Shown: one piece after another, positions 45,134-53,505 of the stretch
Layout of the letters: every line of letters starts with the position of its first letter
Numbering within the stretch: position 1 is the stretch's first letter
From: JASLDZ01 sp964244065
GTDB lineage: Bacteria; Pseudomonadota; Alphaproteobacteria; Caulobacterales; Caulobacteraceae
DNA length: 64,000 bases
Direction: 5' to 3'
Assembly: GCA_964244065.1 (NCBI GenBank)
Contig: CAXTHH010000002.1
Span: 310,001 to 374,000, forward strand
Notes under the pieces: model-generated
What the model was told of the DNA's origin: nothing
Databases searched by the model: none
The model's input: only the letters and a program-made list of their open reading frames with translations
Program-made: the position numbers and the translations under genes

Positions 45134-46642
45134 ATGGCGATCGGTGCGCGGCTCGAGCTCCGGCAGGGGCAGGGGCTCGTCATCACCCCGCAGCTGCAGC
45201 AGGCCATCAAGCTGCTGCAGCTCTCCAACCTCGAACTCGAGAGCTATATCGAGGGCGAGCTGGAGAAGAACCCGCTGCTGGCCCGCGAGGAGCCGGTCGG
45301 GGACGACGCGCCCATGCCCGCGGACACGTCCAACGAGGCCGCCGAGATGCGCTTCGACGACGCGCCGGACGGCGCCGCGGCGCGCGAGATGGACGCCTCC
45401 TCCGCCGACCTGCACGCCGACGCGGCCCCGGGCGACCGTCATTCCGGCGAGGTCCCGGCCGGCGACGGCGGCGGCGCGGTGGACTGGTCGCGCGCGGGCA
45501 AGGGACCGGGCTTCGACGGCGAGGGCGAGCTCGACGCCGGCCTCGCCGCCGACGAGACGCTGCACGACCACCTGCGCGCCCAGGCCGCCGCCGCCGGCTT
45601 CTCCGCGCCCGAGGCCGCGGTCGCCCAGGTGCTGATCGACGCGGTGGACGAGGGCGGCTACCTGCGCGCCGAGGTCGCCGAGCTGGCGGACCGGCTCGGC
45701 TGCGACCCCGCGCTGATCTCGCGCGTGCTCGCCGCCTGCCAGGGCTTCGAGCCCACCGGCGTGTTCGCCCGCTCCGTGCGCGAATGCCTAGAGCTGCAGC
45801 TGCGCGACCGCGACCGGTTCGACCCGGCCATGGCCGCGCTTCTGCACCACTTGGAGCTCCTCGCCCGCCGCGACCTGCCCGCCCTGCGCCGCGCCTGCGG
45901 CGTGGATGAGGAGGACCTGCGCGAGATGATCGCCGAGGTGCGCGCCCTCACGCCTCGCCCCGGCGCCGCCTTCGGCTCCGACCCGATCCAGGGCGTCGTT
46001 CCCGACGTGATCGTGCGCGAGGACCCCCTGGGCGGCTGGCGCGTGGAGCTGAACGCCGACACCCTGCCGCGCCTCCTGGTCGACAAACGCTACCACGCCC
46101 GCATCGTCGGCTCCGCCAAGACCGACCAGGAGAAGACCTTCGTCGCCGACTGCCACGCCCAGGCCAGTTGGCTGGTGAAGAGCCTGGACCAGCGGGCCCG
46201 CACCATCCTGAAGGTCGCCGGCGAGATCGTGCGCCAGCAGGACGGCTTCCTGGTGTTCGGCGTGGAGCACCTGCGCCCGCTGAACCTGAAGCACGTGGCC
46301 GACGCCATCGGCATGCACGAGTCCACCGTCAGCCGGGTCACCTCGAACAAGTACGTGGCCACCCCGCGCGGCGTGTTCGAGCTGAAGTTCTTCTTCACCA
46401 CGGCCATCGCCTCGGCCGACGGCGGCGAGGCGCACTCGGCCGAGGCCGTGCGCCATCGCATCAAGGCCCTGATCGAGACGGAGGAGCGGCCGGGCGCCGA
46501 GGGGGTGCTCAGCGACGACCGGATCGTGGAGATCCTGAAGGAGACCGGCGTCGACATCGCCCGCCGCACCGTGGCCAAGTACCGCGAGGCCCTGCGCATC
46601 CCGAGCTCGGTGGAGCGCAAGCGGCTGGCCCGGGTCGGCTGA
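45134..46642 (+). CDS. rpoN: RNA polymerase sigma-54 factor RpoN
   Basis: 502 aa, usual length. The N-terminal activator-interacting region is Gln/Leu-rich (LRQGQGLVITPQLQQAIKLL), followed by an acidic linker, the core-binding domain (residues about 140-340), the helix-turn-helix DNA-binding region (DAIGMHESTVSRVTSNKYV) and the C-terminal RpoN box ARRTVAKYRE at 476-485. It directs polymerase to -24/-12 promoters and needs enhancer-binding ATPases; in Caulobacter it controls flagellar and stalk genes. A strong terminator follows its stop. Confidence 0.96.
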   Translation: MAIGARLELRQGQGLVITPQLQQAIKLLQLSNLELESYIEGELEKNPLLAREEPVGDDAPMPADTSNEAAEMRFDDAPDGAAAREMDASSADLHADAAPGDRHSGEVPAGDGGGAVDWSRAGKGPGFDGEGELDAGLAADETLHDHLRAQAAAAGFSAPEAAVAQVLIDAVDEGGYLRAEVAELADRLGCDPALISRVLAACQGFEPTGVFARSVRECLELQLRDRDRFDPAMAALLHHLELLARRDLPALRRACGVDEEDLREMIAEVRALTPRPGAAFGSDPIQGVVPDVIVREDPLGGWRVELNADTLPRLLVDKRYHARIVGSAKTDQEKTFVADCHAQASWLVKSLDQRARTILKVAGEIVRQQDGFLVFGVEHLRPLNLKHVADAIGMHESTVSRVTSNKYVATPRGVFELKFFFTTAIASADGGEAHSAEAVRHRIKALIETEERPGAEGVLSDDRIVEILKETGVDIARRTVAKYREALRIPSSVERKRLARVG

Positions 46643-46713
46643 GCCCTTCCGCCCGCCTCCTTGGCGGGTTATATGCCCATTCACATCGTCCGAATGCGTC
46701 CCTGACGCTTCGA

Positions 46714-46740
46714 GCGGCGGCCCCCCGGCCGCCGCTTTTT
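46714..46740 (+). terminator. Rho-independent terminator after rpoN
   Basis: Perfect 9-bp stem GCGGCGGCC (46714-46722) and GGCCGCCGC (46727-46735) with a CCCC loop, followed by TTTTT. It separates rpoN from rimP, 22 bp before the rimP start. Confidence 0.88.
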
Positions 46741-46762
46741 CTTCACCCGGAGCACCCCGCCC

Positions 46763-47356
46763 TTGCGCGGCAAGACGTCCGAAGACCGCCAGCTCCTGGA
46801 GCTCCTGGACCCCGTGGCCGAGGCGGCGGGCTACGCCATCGTGCGCCTGCGCCTGATGGGGGGCGGGGCCAAGGGCCGCACGCTGCAGATCATGGCCGAG
46901 CGCCCCGAGGACGGGGACATGGGCATCGACGACTGCACCAGGCTCTCCCGCGCCGTGTCCGAGGTGATGGACGCCGCCGACCCGGTCTCGGGCGAGTACC
47001 GGCTGGAGGTCTCCTCCCCCGGCATCGACCGGCCGCTGACCCGGATCGAGGACTTCGACACGTACGAGGGCTACGAGGCCAAGATCGAACTCGACCGCCT
47101 GGCCGAGGGGCGCAAGCGCTTCAAGGGCGTGGTGGCGGGCGTCGACGGCGACAACGTCGGCGTCGACCTCGAGGGCGAGGCGGAGACCGCCATGATCCCC
47201 TTCGCCTGGATCGTCGAGGCCAAGCTCTCGCTCACCGACGCGCTGATGAAGAAGGGCGCCGAGGCCCGCGAAGCCCGCCTCGCCGCCCGATCCGAAGACG
47301 ACGAGAACGAGCCTGACGCGTCCGAGGACGCGTCCAACGAAGAAGGACACGCCTGA
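46763..47356 (+). CDS. rimP: Ribosome maturation factor RimP
   Basis: 197 aa from TTG 46763 (CGGAG upstream); no better start exists before the conserved region. It assists 30S subunit maturation. LLDPVAEAAGYAIVRLRLMG, DDCTRLSRAVSEVMDA and LEVSSPGIDRPLTR are typical. The C-terminal tail beyond residue 170 is acidic and variable. It is first in the rimP-nusA-ylxR-infB order seen widely in bacteria; its stop shares one base with the nusA ATG (TGATG). Confidence 0.94.
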   Translation: MRGKTSEDRQLLELLDPVAEAAGYAIVRLRLMGGGAKGRTLQIMAERPEDGDMGIDDCTRLSRAVSEVMDAADPVSGEYRLEVSSPGIDRPLTRIEDFDTYEGYEAKIELDRLAEGRKRFKGVVAGVDGDNVGVDLEGEAETAMIPFAWIVEAKLSLTDALMKKGAEAREARLAARSEDDENEPDASEDASNEEGHA

Positions 47357-49125
47357 TGGCCGTCGGAATCTCCGCCAACCGGCAGGAACTGCTGCTGATC
47401 GCCGATGCGGTCGCCCGCGAAAAGTCGATCGAGCGCGAGATCGTGATCGAGGCCATCGAGGAGGCGATCCAGAAGGGCGCGAAGGCCAAGTACGGCGCCG
47501 AGCACGACATCCGCGCCAAGATCGACCCCAAGACCGGTGAGCTGGAGCTGAAGCGCTTCCTCACCGTGGTCGAGGACGAGCCGGACGCCCTGGTCGAGCC
47601 CGACGGCGAGATCATCGAGGAGCAGCAGTTCGACGCCGAGGGCAACCCGATCGAGAAGCCGGTGGGCCGGATCGGCGTCTCCGCCGCCAAGCGCCTCTAC
47701 AAGGACGCCGAGGTGGGCCGCGTCTACGAGGAGACCCTGCCGGCCTTCGACTTCGGCCGCGTGCAGACGCAGATGGCCCGCCAGGTGGTCATGGGAAAGG
47801 TCCGCGACGCCGAGCGTGAGCGCCAGTACGAGGAGTACAAGGACCGCGTGGGCGAGATCGTCTCCGGCTCCGTCAAGCGCGTGGAGTACGGCAACACCAT
47901 CGTCGACCTGGGCCGCGGCGAGGGCATCATGCGCCGCGACCAGTCGATCCCGCGCGAAGCCTTCAACGTGGGCGACCGCATCCGCTGCTACATCTACGAC
48001 GTGCGGCGCGAGACCAAGGGCCCGCAGATCATGCTCTCCCGCGCGCACGGCGGCTTCATGGCCAAGCTGTTCGCCCAGGAGGTGCCCGAGGTCTACGACG
48101 GCGTGATCGAGATCCGCGCCGTGGCCCGCGACCCTGGCAGCCGCGCCAAGATGGCCGTGCTCTCCAACGAGAGCTCCATCGACCCCGTGGGCGCCTGCGT
48201 CGGCATGCGCGGGTCGCGCGTGCAGGCCGTGGTGGGCGAGCTGCAGGGCGAGAAGATCGACATCATCCAGTGGTCGGGCGACGAGGCGACCTTCCTGGTG
48301 AACGCGCTGGCCCCCGCCGAGGTCTCCAAGGTCGTCATGGACGAGGAGGAGGACCGCGTCGAAGTGGTGGTGCCCGACGAGCAGCTGTCTCTGGCCATCG
48401 GCCGTCGCGGCCAGAACGTGCGCCTCGCCTCGCAGCTGTGCGGCTGGCAGATCGACATCATCACCGAGAGCCAGGACTCCGAGCGCCGCCAGCGCGAGTT
48501 CGCCGAGCGCACCCAGCTGTTCATGGACGCCCTGGACGTGGACGAGACCATCGCCCAGCTCCTGGTCACCGAGGGCTTCGCCACGGTGGAGGACATCGCC
48601 TACGTGGACGAGCTGGAGCTCGCCGACGTCGAGGGCTTCGACGAGGACACCGCCGCCGAGCTCCAGGCCCGCGCCCGCGAGCACCTGGACCGCGAGGCCG
48701 CGGTGCAGGACGAGAAGCGCCGCGAGCTGGGCGTGGAGGACGGCGTGCTCGCGGTCCGGGGCGTCACCCTGCCCATGGCCGTCGCGCTCGGGACCGCCGG
48801 CGTGAAGACCGTCGAGGACCTCGCCGACCTGACCACCGACGAGCTTCGCGGCGGCTGGGAGCAGCGCGGCCTGGAGCGGGTGAAGGTCGCCGGCGCGCTC
48901 GAAAGCTTCAACCTCGAGCAGGAGGCCGCCGAGCGCCTGATCCTGCGCGCCCGCGTCGCCGCCGGCTGGATCGACGCCGCCGACGCGCCGGAGGACGAGG
49001 AGGAGGCGCCCGCCTACGACGACACCGCCGAGACGCACCGCGAACCCGCCGGCGAGCTGTCGCCGGAGGGCAGGGCGTCGGCTGAAGAGCCGGCGATCGA
49101 AGGCGCGGGGCCGCAACAGGCATGA
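47356..49125 (+). CDS. nusA: Transcription termination/antitermination factor NusA
   Basis: 589 aa. N-terminal polymerase-binding domain (about 1-135), S1 domain (DRVGEIVSGSVKRVEYGNTIV, about 150-215), two KH domains (SSIDPVGACVGMRGSRVQAV and LSLAIGRRGQNVRLASQL), then two C-terminal acidic repeats (ETIAQLLVTEGFATVEDIAYV and VALGTAGVKTVEDLADL), followed by an acidic tail. NusA binds elongating RNA polymerase and modulates pausing and termination. One-base overlap with rimP; a palindromic repeat begins 2 bp after its stop. Confidence 0.97.
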   Translation: MAVGISANRQELLLIADAVAREKSIEREIVIEAIEEAIQKGAKAKYGAEHDIRAKIDPKTGELELKRFLTVVEDEPDALVEPDGEIIEEQQFDAEGNPIEKPVGRIGVSAAKRLYKDAEVGRVYEETLPAFDFGRVQTQMARQVVMGKVRDAERERQYEEYKDRVGEIVSGSVKRVEYGNTIVDLGRGEGIMRRDQSIPREAFNVGDRIRCYIYDVRRETKGPQIMLSRAHGGFMAKLFAQEVPEVYDGVIEIRAVARDPGSRAKMAVLSNESSIDPVGACVGMRGSRVQAVVGELQGEKIDIIQWSGDEATFLVNALAPAEVSKVVMDEEEDRVEVVVPDEQLSLAIGRRGQNVRLASQLCGWQIDIITESQDSERRQREFAERTQLFMDALDVDETIAQLLVTEGFATVEDIAYVDELELADVEGFDEDTAAELQARAREHLDREAAVQDEKRRELGVEDGVLAVRGVTLPMAVALGTAGVKTVEDLADLTTDELRGGWEQRGLERVKVAGALESFNLEQEAAERLILRARVAAGWIDAADAPEDEEEAPAYDDTAETHREPAGELSPEGRASAEEPAIEGAGPQQA

Positions 49126-49126
49126 C

Positions 49127-49275
49127 GGCCTCTCCCTCCCCCTTGTGGGGAGGGGGGACCGCGCGAAGCGTGGTGGGTGGGGGTCCCCACGCTCCACGCC
49201 GGACCGACTGCCCGCGGCCCCCCACCCACCAGCCTGCGGCTGGTCCCCCCTCCCCACGAGGGGGAGGGAGAGGCC
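49127..49275. repeat. Intergenic palindromic repeat between nusA and ylxR
   Basis: Long arms, GGCCTCTCCCTCCCCC... from 49127 and ...GGGGGAGGGAGAGGCC ending at 49275, are reverse complements at their outer ends. A second inverted pair, GTGGGTGGGGG and CCCCCCACCCAC, lies inside. The right arm is purine-rich and lies 5-18 nt before the GTG of ylxR, so it probably provides that gene's Shine-Dalgarno sequence. Confidence 0.8.
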
Positions 49276-49279
49276 GCAC

Positions 49280-49918
49280 GTGACCGACGCCCCGGAGCCC
49301 AAGACCCACGCGCAGGCGTCGCGGCAGCGCCGCGACGTGGCCACGGGCGTCGCCATGCCCGAGGCGCAACTGGTGCGGCTGGTGCTCGGGCCGGACGGCG
49401 CGCTCGTGCCCGACCTCGCGCGCAAGCTGCCCGGGCGCGGCGTCTGGGTCGCCGCCACGCGCACGGCCGTCGATCAGGCGGTCAAGCGCGACGCTTTCAC
49501 CCGGTCGCTGAAGACCAAGGCCGCGGCGCCCCCCGCGCTGGCCGACACGCTCCAGGCGCTCCTGGAGCAGCGCCTCCTCGCCGGCCTCGGCCTTGCGAAG
49601 AAGGCGGGCGAGCTTATCTCGGGGTTCGACAAGGTCGCGGCGCTGGCCGCCTCCGGACGGGCCGCCTGGCTCGTGGAGGCGGCGGACGGAGCGGCCGACG
49701 GGCGGCGCAAGATCATCGCCGCCGCCCGCCAGTCGTCCGGACCCGTCAACCTCTTCGGCGTCTTCGATTCCGCCTCGCTCGGGGTGGCCTTGGGCCTGGA
49801 GAATGCGATACACTGCGCGGTGATCGCGGGGCGTGGAGCCGCCCGCTGGACAGAGGATGTCCGGCGCCTCGAAGGCTTCCGCCCGCTTGTCCCGACCAGT
49901 TGGGGCGAGGAGCCATGA
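49280..49918 (+). CDS. YlxR (DUF448) / L7Ae-like RNA-binding protein
   Basis: 212 aa from GTG 49280. The N-terminal YlxR domain (about 10-75) has RRDVATGVAMPEAQLVRLVL and LPGRGVWVAATR; the C-terminal half has an L7Ae-like fold, starting LLAGLGLAKKAGELISGFDKV. This fusion is normal in Alphaproteobacteria. It is thought to bind RNA, linked to the neighbouring nusA and infB. Its ribosome-binding site falls within the right arm of the upstream palindrome, which could mask it in the folded mRNA. Confidence 0.9.
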   Translation: MTDAPEPKTHAQASRQRRDVATGVAMPEAQLVRLVLGPDGALVPDLARKLPGRGVWVAATRTAVDQAVKRDAFTRSLKTKAAAPPALADTLQALLEQRLLAGLGLAKKAGELISGFDKVAALAASGRAAWLVEAADGAADGRRKIIAAARQSSGPVNLFGVFDSASLGVALGLENAIHCAVIAGRGAARWTEDVRRLEGFRPLVPTSWGEEP

Positions 49919-50007
49919 TTGGGGGGCGGGGCGCGCAGGCGCCGTCGCCCCCTGAACTTTTGACGCAAGCCTTCGGGATCGCCCGTCGGCGTGAACCCTA
50001 GGGCCGG

Positions 50008-52977
50008 ATGAGCGACGACAACAACGAAGGCCGCGGCGGGCCCCCCGGATCGTCCGGGACCGGCCCCCGTGCGCCTCTGTCCCTGAAACCGCGTGAGGGC
50101 GGTTCGGTGCCGGCCGGCATCGTGCGCCAGCAGTTCAGCCACGGCCGCTCCAAGGCCGTGGTGGTGGAGACCAAGCGCAGCCGCGCGCCGGGCGAGGCGC
50201 CGCGTCCGCGGCCGCCCACTTCCGAACTGCCGCCGCCGCGGGAGCGTCCGCCGGCCGCCGCCTCGTCCCCGCCCCGACCCGCGGGCTCGGCTGCGCCCCC
50301 GTCCCGCGACGGCGGGTTGAGCCAGGGCGAGATGGAGCGTCGCAACCGCGTCATCGCCGACGCCCGCGCGGCCGACGAGCAGCGCCAGGCTGAGTCGCGC
50401 CAGCGCGCGGACGACGACCGCCGCCGCCGCGAGGCCGCCGAGCGCGAGGCTGCCGCGGCCCGGGCGGCGGCCGCTCCGCCCCCGCCGCCCCCCGCCACGG
50501 CGCCCGCCGCCGCCGCTCCCCCGGTGCAGCCGCGCCCCGCCGCGCCGTCCGCCCCGCCGGCCACGCCAGCTCCCGTCGCCTCGGCCCCCGTGCGGCCGGC
50601 TGCGCCGCCGCCCCGTCCGCCGGAACCCGCCGGAGCGTACGGCGCGCGCAGCGTCAGGCGCGAGGATGCGCCCGTGCGTCCGTCGGCGCCGTCCGTGCGC
50701 CGCGACGATCCCACCGCCGCCCGGCGCGAGCCCTCGCGCCTGCCCGAGGGACGGGTCTACCAGGAGCCGCGTCGCGAGGGCGGCGCGCCGCCGCGGCCCC
50801 AGGGCGATCGTCCTCAGTTCTCCTCTCCGCGTCCCGGCGGTCCGGGCGGCTACGGCGACCGGGGTCCGCGCCCCGGCGGCCCGGGCGGCGGCTATGGCGA
50901 CCGCGGCCCGCGCCCCGGCGGTCCTGGCGGCCCCGGCGGCCCCGGCGGCGGCTACGCCGACCGCGGCCCGCGCCCCGTGCGCGAGGGCGAGACGGTGCGC
51001 TACTCCGCCGCCGCGCCCCGCACCGGCCCCCGCCCCGGCGGCGGCATGGGCGCGCCGCGTCCGGGCGGCTTCGGCCCGCGCCCGGCCGCCGCCCCCTCCG
51101 CGCCCGAGTTCACCAAGACGGCCCGCTCCGCGCCTCCGGGCGCCGGCGCGCGCCGGCCCGGCGGCGGCTTCGGCGCCCCCGGCCGCGACGACGACCGCAA
51201 GCGCAGCGGCGAGGCGCCCGGCAAGGGCGCCGTGTCCCGCGCCAAGGGCGCGCCGCAGCGGCGCGAGGGCCGTCTCACCATCCAGTCCGCGGGCGGCGAG
51301 TCCGGCGACCGGATGCGCTCCCTGGCCTCCGTCCGCCGCGCCCGCGAGCGTGAGCGCGAGAAGCGCAAGGGCGGCGGCGTGGGCGACCAGGGCCGCGTCG
51401 CCCGCGAGGTGGTCATCCCCGACGCCATCACCGTGCAGGAGCTTGGCCAGCGCATGGCCGTGCGCGGCGTGGACATCATCAAGTACATGATGCGCCAGGG
51501 CGCGATGATGACGATCAACGACGTGCTCGACGCCGACACCGCCGAGCTGATCGCCACCGAGTTCGGCCACACCGTCAAGCGTGTGTCCGAGAGCGACGTG
51601 GAGACCGGCTTCATCGCCGAGGCCGACGTGGAGACCGACACCCTGCCCCGCGCCCCCGTGGTGGCGGTGATGGGCCACGTCGACCACGGCAAGACCTCTC
51701 TGCTCGACGCCCTGCGCACCACGGACGTGGCGTCGGGCGAGCACGGGGGGATCACCCAGCACATCGGCGCCTATCAGGTGCGGACGGCCGACGGGAACGT
51801 GGTGACCTTCCTCGACACCCCCGGCCACGCCGCCTTCAGCGCCATGCGCGCCCGCGGCGCCAACGTGGGCGACATCGTCGTTCTGGTGGTGGCCGCCGAC
51901 GACGGCGTGATGCCTCAGACCATCGAGGCCATCCACCACGCCAAGGCCGCCGGCGCGCCGATCATCGTGGCCGCCAACAAGATCGACAAGCCGGACGCCG
52001 ACCCCACCCGCGTGATCAACGAGCTGCTCCAGCACGAGATCGTGGTGGAGAGCCTGGGCGGCGACACGCAGATCGTGGAGGTCTCGGCCACGCAGAAGCT
52101 CGGGCTCGACGACCTCGTCGAGGCCATCGCCCTGCAGGCCGAGGTGCTGGACCTGCGCGCCAACCCCGCCCGCTCGGCCGAGGGCTCGATCATCGAGGCC
52201 AAGCTCGACAAGGGCCGCGGCCCCGTGGCCACCGTGCTGGTGGACCGCGGCACGCTGAAGCGCGGCGACATCGTCGTGGCCGGCTCCGCCTGGGGCAAGG
52301 TCCGCGCCCTGGTGAACGAGCGCAACGAGCAGCTGAAGGAGGCGGGTCCGTCCACCCCGGTGGAGGTGCTCGGCCTCGACCAGCCGCCCTCGCCCGGCGA
52401 CACCTTCGCCGTGGTGGAGAGCGAGGCCCGCGCCCGGGAGCTGACGGAGTACCGCGAGCGGGTGCGCCGCGAGAAGCAGATCAGCCCCATCGGCGCCGGC
52501 GGCTCGCTGGCCGACATGATGGCCAAGCTCAGCCAGAAGAAGGTGAGCGAGCTGCCGCTGATCGTGAAGGCGGACGTGCAGGGCTCGGCCGAGGCGATCG
52601 TCTCGTCGCTCGAGAAGCTGGGCAACGAGGAGGTGCGCGCGCGCATCATCCACTCGGGCGCCGGCGGCATCACCGAGAGCGACGTGCTGCTGGCCAAGGG
52701 CGCGGGCTGCCCGATCCTGGGCTTCAACGTCCGCGCCTCGGCGCAGGCGCGGACCCTGGCCGAGCGCGAGGGCGTGGAGATCCGCTACTACGCGATCATC
52801 TACGACCTGCTGGACGACATGAAGGGCGTGCTCTCGGGCCTGCTCTCGCCCATCCAGCGCGAGACCTGGATCGGCAACGCGACGCTGCTGCAGGTGTTCG
52901 ACATCACCAAGGTGGGCAAGATCGCCGGCTGCCGCATCACCGACGGCGTGGTCCGCCGCGCGCCCGCACCCGCGTGA
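50008..52977 (+). CDS. infB: Translation initiation factor IF-2, C-terminus lost by frameshift
   Basis: 989 aa as read. An N-terminal IF-2 associated segment (LSLKPREGG, QQFSHGRSKAVVVETKR) is followed by a very long Pro/Gly/Ala/Arg-rich region (about 60-440) with RPGGPGG repeats, the IF2_N domain (about 465-530), the GTPase domain (GHVDHGKT near 554, DTPGH near 602, NKID near 655) and domains II and III. The frame stops after TDGVVRRAPAPA, whereas IF-2 normally continues RRGA-x-x-R-V-IR. The missing fMet-tRNA-binding end is found in the -1 frame at 52974-53159. One base seems to be missing between about 52955 and 52962. IF-2 is essential, so a sequencing error is the likeliest cause. Confidence 0.9.
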   Translation: MSDDNNEGRGGPPGSSGTGPRAPLSLKPREGGSVPAGIVRQQFSHGRSKAVVVETKRSRAPGEAPRPRPPTSELPPPRERPPAAASSPPRPAGSAAPPSRDGGLSQGEMERRNRVIADARAADEQRQAESRQRADDDRRRREAAEREAAAARAAAAPPPPPPATAPAAAAPPVQPRPAAPSAPPATPAPVASAPVRPAAPPPRPPEPAGAYGARSVRREDAPVRPSAPSVRRDDPTAARREPSRLPEGRVYQEPRREGGAPPRPQGDRPQFSSPRPGGPGGYGDRGPRPGGPGGGYGDRGPRPGGPGGPGGPGGGYADRGPRPVREGETVRYSAAAPRTGPRPGGGMGAPRPGGFGPRPAAAPSAPEFTKTARSAPPGAGARRPGGGFGAPGRDDDRKRSGEAPGKGAVSRAKGAPQRREGRLTIQSAGGESGDRMRSLASVRRAREREREKRKGGGVGDQGRVAREVVIPDAITVQELGQRMAVRGVDIIKYMMRQGAMMTINDVLDADTAELIATEFGHTVKRVSESDVETGFIAEADVETDTLPRAPVVAVMGHVDHGKTSLLDALRTTDVASGEHGGITQHIGAYQVRTADGNVVTFLDTPGHAAFSAMRARGANVGDIVVLVVAADDGVMPQTIEAIHHAKAAGAPIIVAANKIDKPDADPTRVINELLQHEIVVESLGGDTQIVEVSATQKLGLDDLVEAIALQAEVLDLRANPARSAEGSIIEAKLDKGRGPVATVLVDRGTLKRGDIVVAGSAWGKVRALVNERNEQLKEAGPSTPVEVLGLDQPPSPGDTFAVVESEARARELTEYRERVRREKQISPIGAGGSLADMMAKLSQKKVSELPLIVKADVQGSAEAIVSSLEKLGNEEVRARIIHSGAGGITESDVLLAKGAGCPILGFNVRASAQARTLAEREGVEIRYYAIIYDLLDDMKGVLSGLLSPIQRETWIGNATLLQVFDITKVGKIAGCRITDGVVRRAPAPA

Positions 52978-53159
52978 TCCGCAACGACATCGTGATCCAG
53001 GAGAACGGCGTCCTGCAGACGCTGCGCCGCTTCAAGGACGACGTGGCCGAGGTCGGCAACGGCCTGGAGTGCGGCATCGGCTTCGCCAACCTCCAGGACC
53101 TGAAGGAAGGCGACATGATCGAGTGCTACACCGTCGAAGAGGTGAAGCGCTCGCTCTGA
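52974..53159 (+). pseudogene. infB: Displaced C-terminal domain of IF-2 (out of frame)
   Basis: The 61 codons from GTG 52974 read IRNDIVIQENGVLQTLRRFK, then a GLECGIG segment and a D-M-I-E-C-Y end, which is the final part of IF-2 domain C2 that binds fMet-tRNA. It is in the -1 frame relative to infB and overlaps its stop codon. Restoring one G around 52959 (CGC-GGC-GCC instead of CGC-GCG-CC) would join both frames and give a normal IF-2. It is not a separate gene in any family I know. Confidence 0.85.
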
Positions 53160-53165
53160 CCCGGT

Positions 53166-53230
53166 GCCCCTCTCCCGCTCGCGGGAGAGGGAGGGGCCCG
53201 CGCCGTCAGGCGTGGGAGGGTGAGGGCCAT
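53166..53230. repeat. Intergenic palindrome 'CCTCTCCCGC-TC-GCGGGAGAGG'
   Basis: Perfect 10-bp arms at 53169-53178 and 53181-53190 form a tight hairpin 10 bp after the end of the IF-2 coding region. A second partner GGGAGGGTGAGGGCC follows at about 53213-53227. No T-run follows, but it could end or protect the rimP-nusA-ylxR-infB message. Confidence 0.65.
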
Positions 53231-53269
53231 GGTCGGGCGTTCAGGCGCCGACGTCGACGCTGCCGCTGG

Positions 53270-53397
53270 GCTCGGCCGCGCCAAGGGACGCTCCGCTCTC
53301 CGCCGTTGACCCGCCCTCCACGCTACGGCTGACCCGAGGCGTCGGGACGTGGGGCGTTCTTCCAAAGTTGAACGCCTGCGCCGCGTCGAACACAGGG
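53270..53397 (+). repeat. Dispersed intergenic element, copy A
   Basis: It shares long blocks with 62709-62842: GCTCGG at the left, CGCTCTCCGC, GACCCGCCCT, CGGCTGACC, GTCGGGACG, GGGGCGT and the end CGCGTCGAACACAGGG. Its left part also matches, in reverse complement, 62929-62990. No coding potential or terminal duplication is obvious. Confidence 0.75.
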
Positions 53398-53505
53398 CGG
53401 GAAGTTGGTCGGCGTGCGGGACGGCTGCTTGCGACGCAGATAAGACCCAGAGGCGCGGGATCGGCGGCTCAAGATGGCGTCGCGCCTGGGGGATTGAGCA
53501 GGGCC

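Larger units (their letters stand above)
53160..53505. other. 346-bp non-coding gap after infB holding two repeats
   Basis: It contains a compact palindrome at 53166-53230 and one copy of a dispersed element at 53270-53397. Open frames crossing it have no resemblance to a protein family and follow the repeats, so I see no gene. Confidence 0.7.

Noticed and set aside
52950..52980. Programmed -1 frameshifting in infB
   Set aside because: No slippery heptamer of the X-XXY-YYZ type, and no precedent for IF-2. A missing base is simpler.
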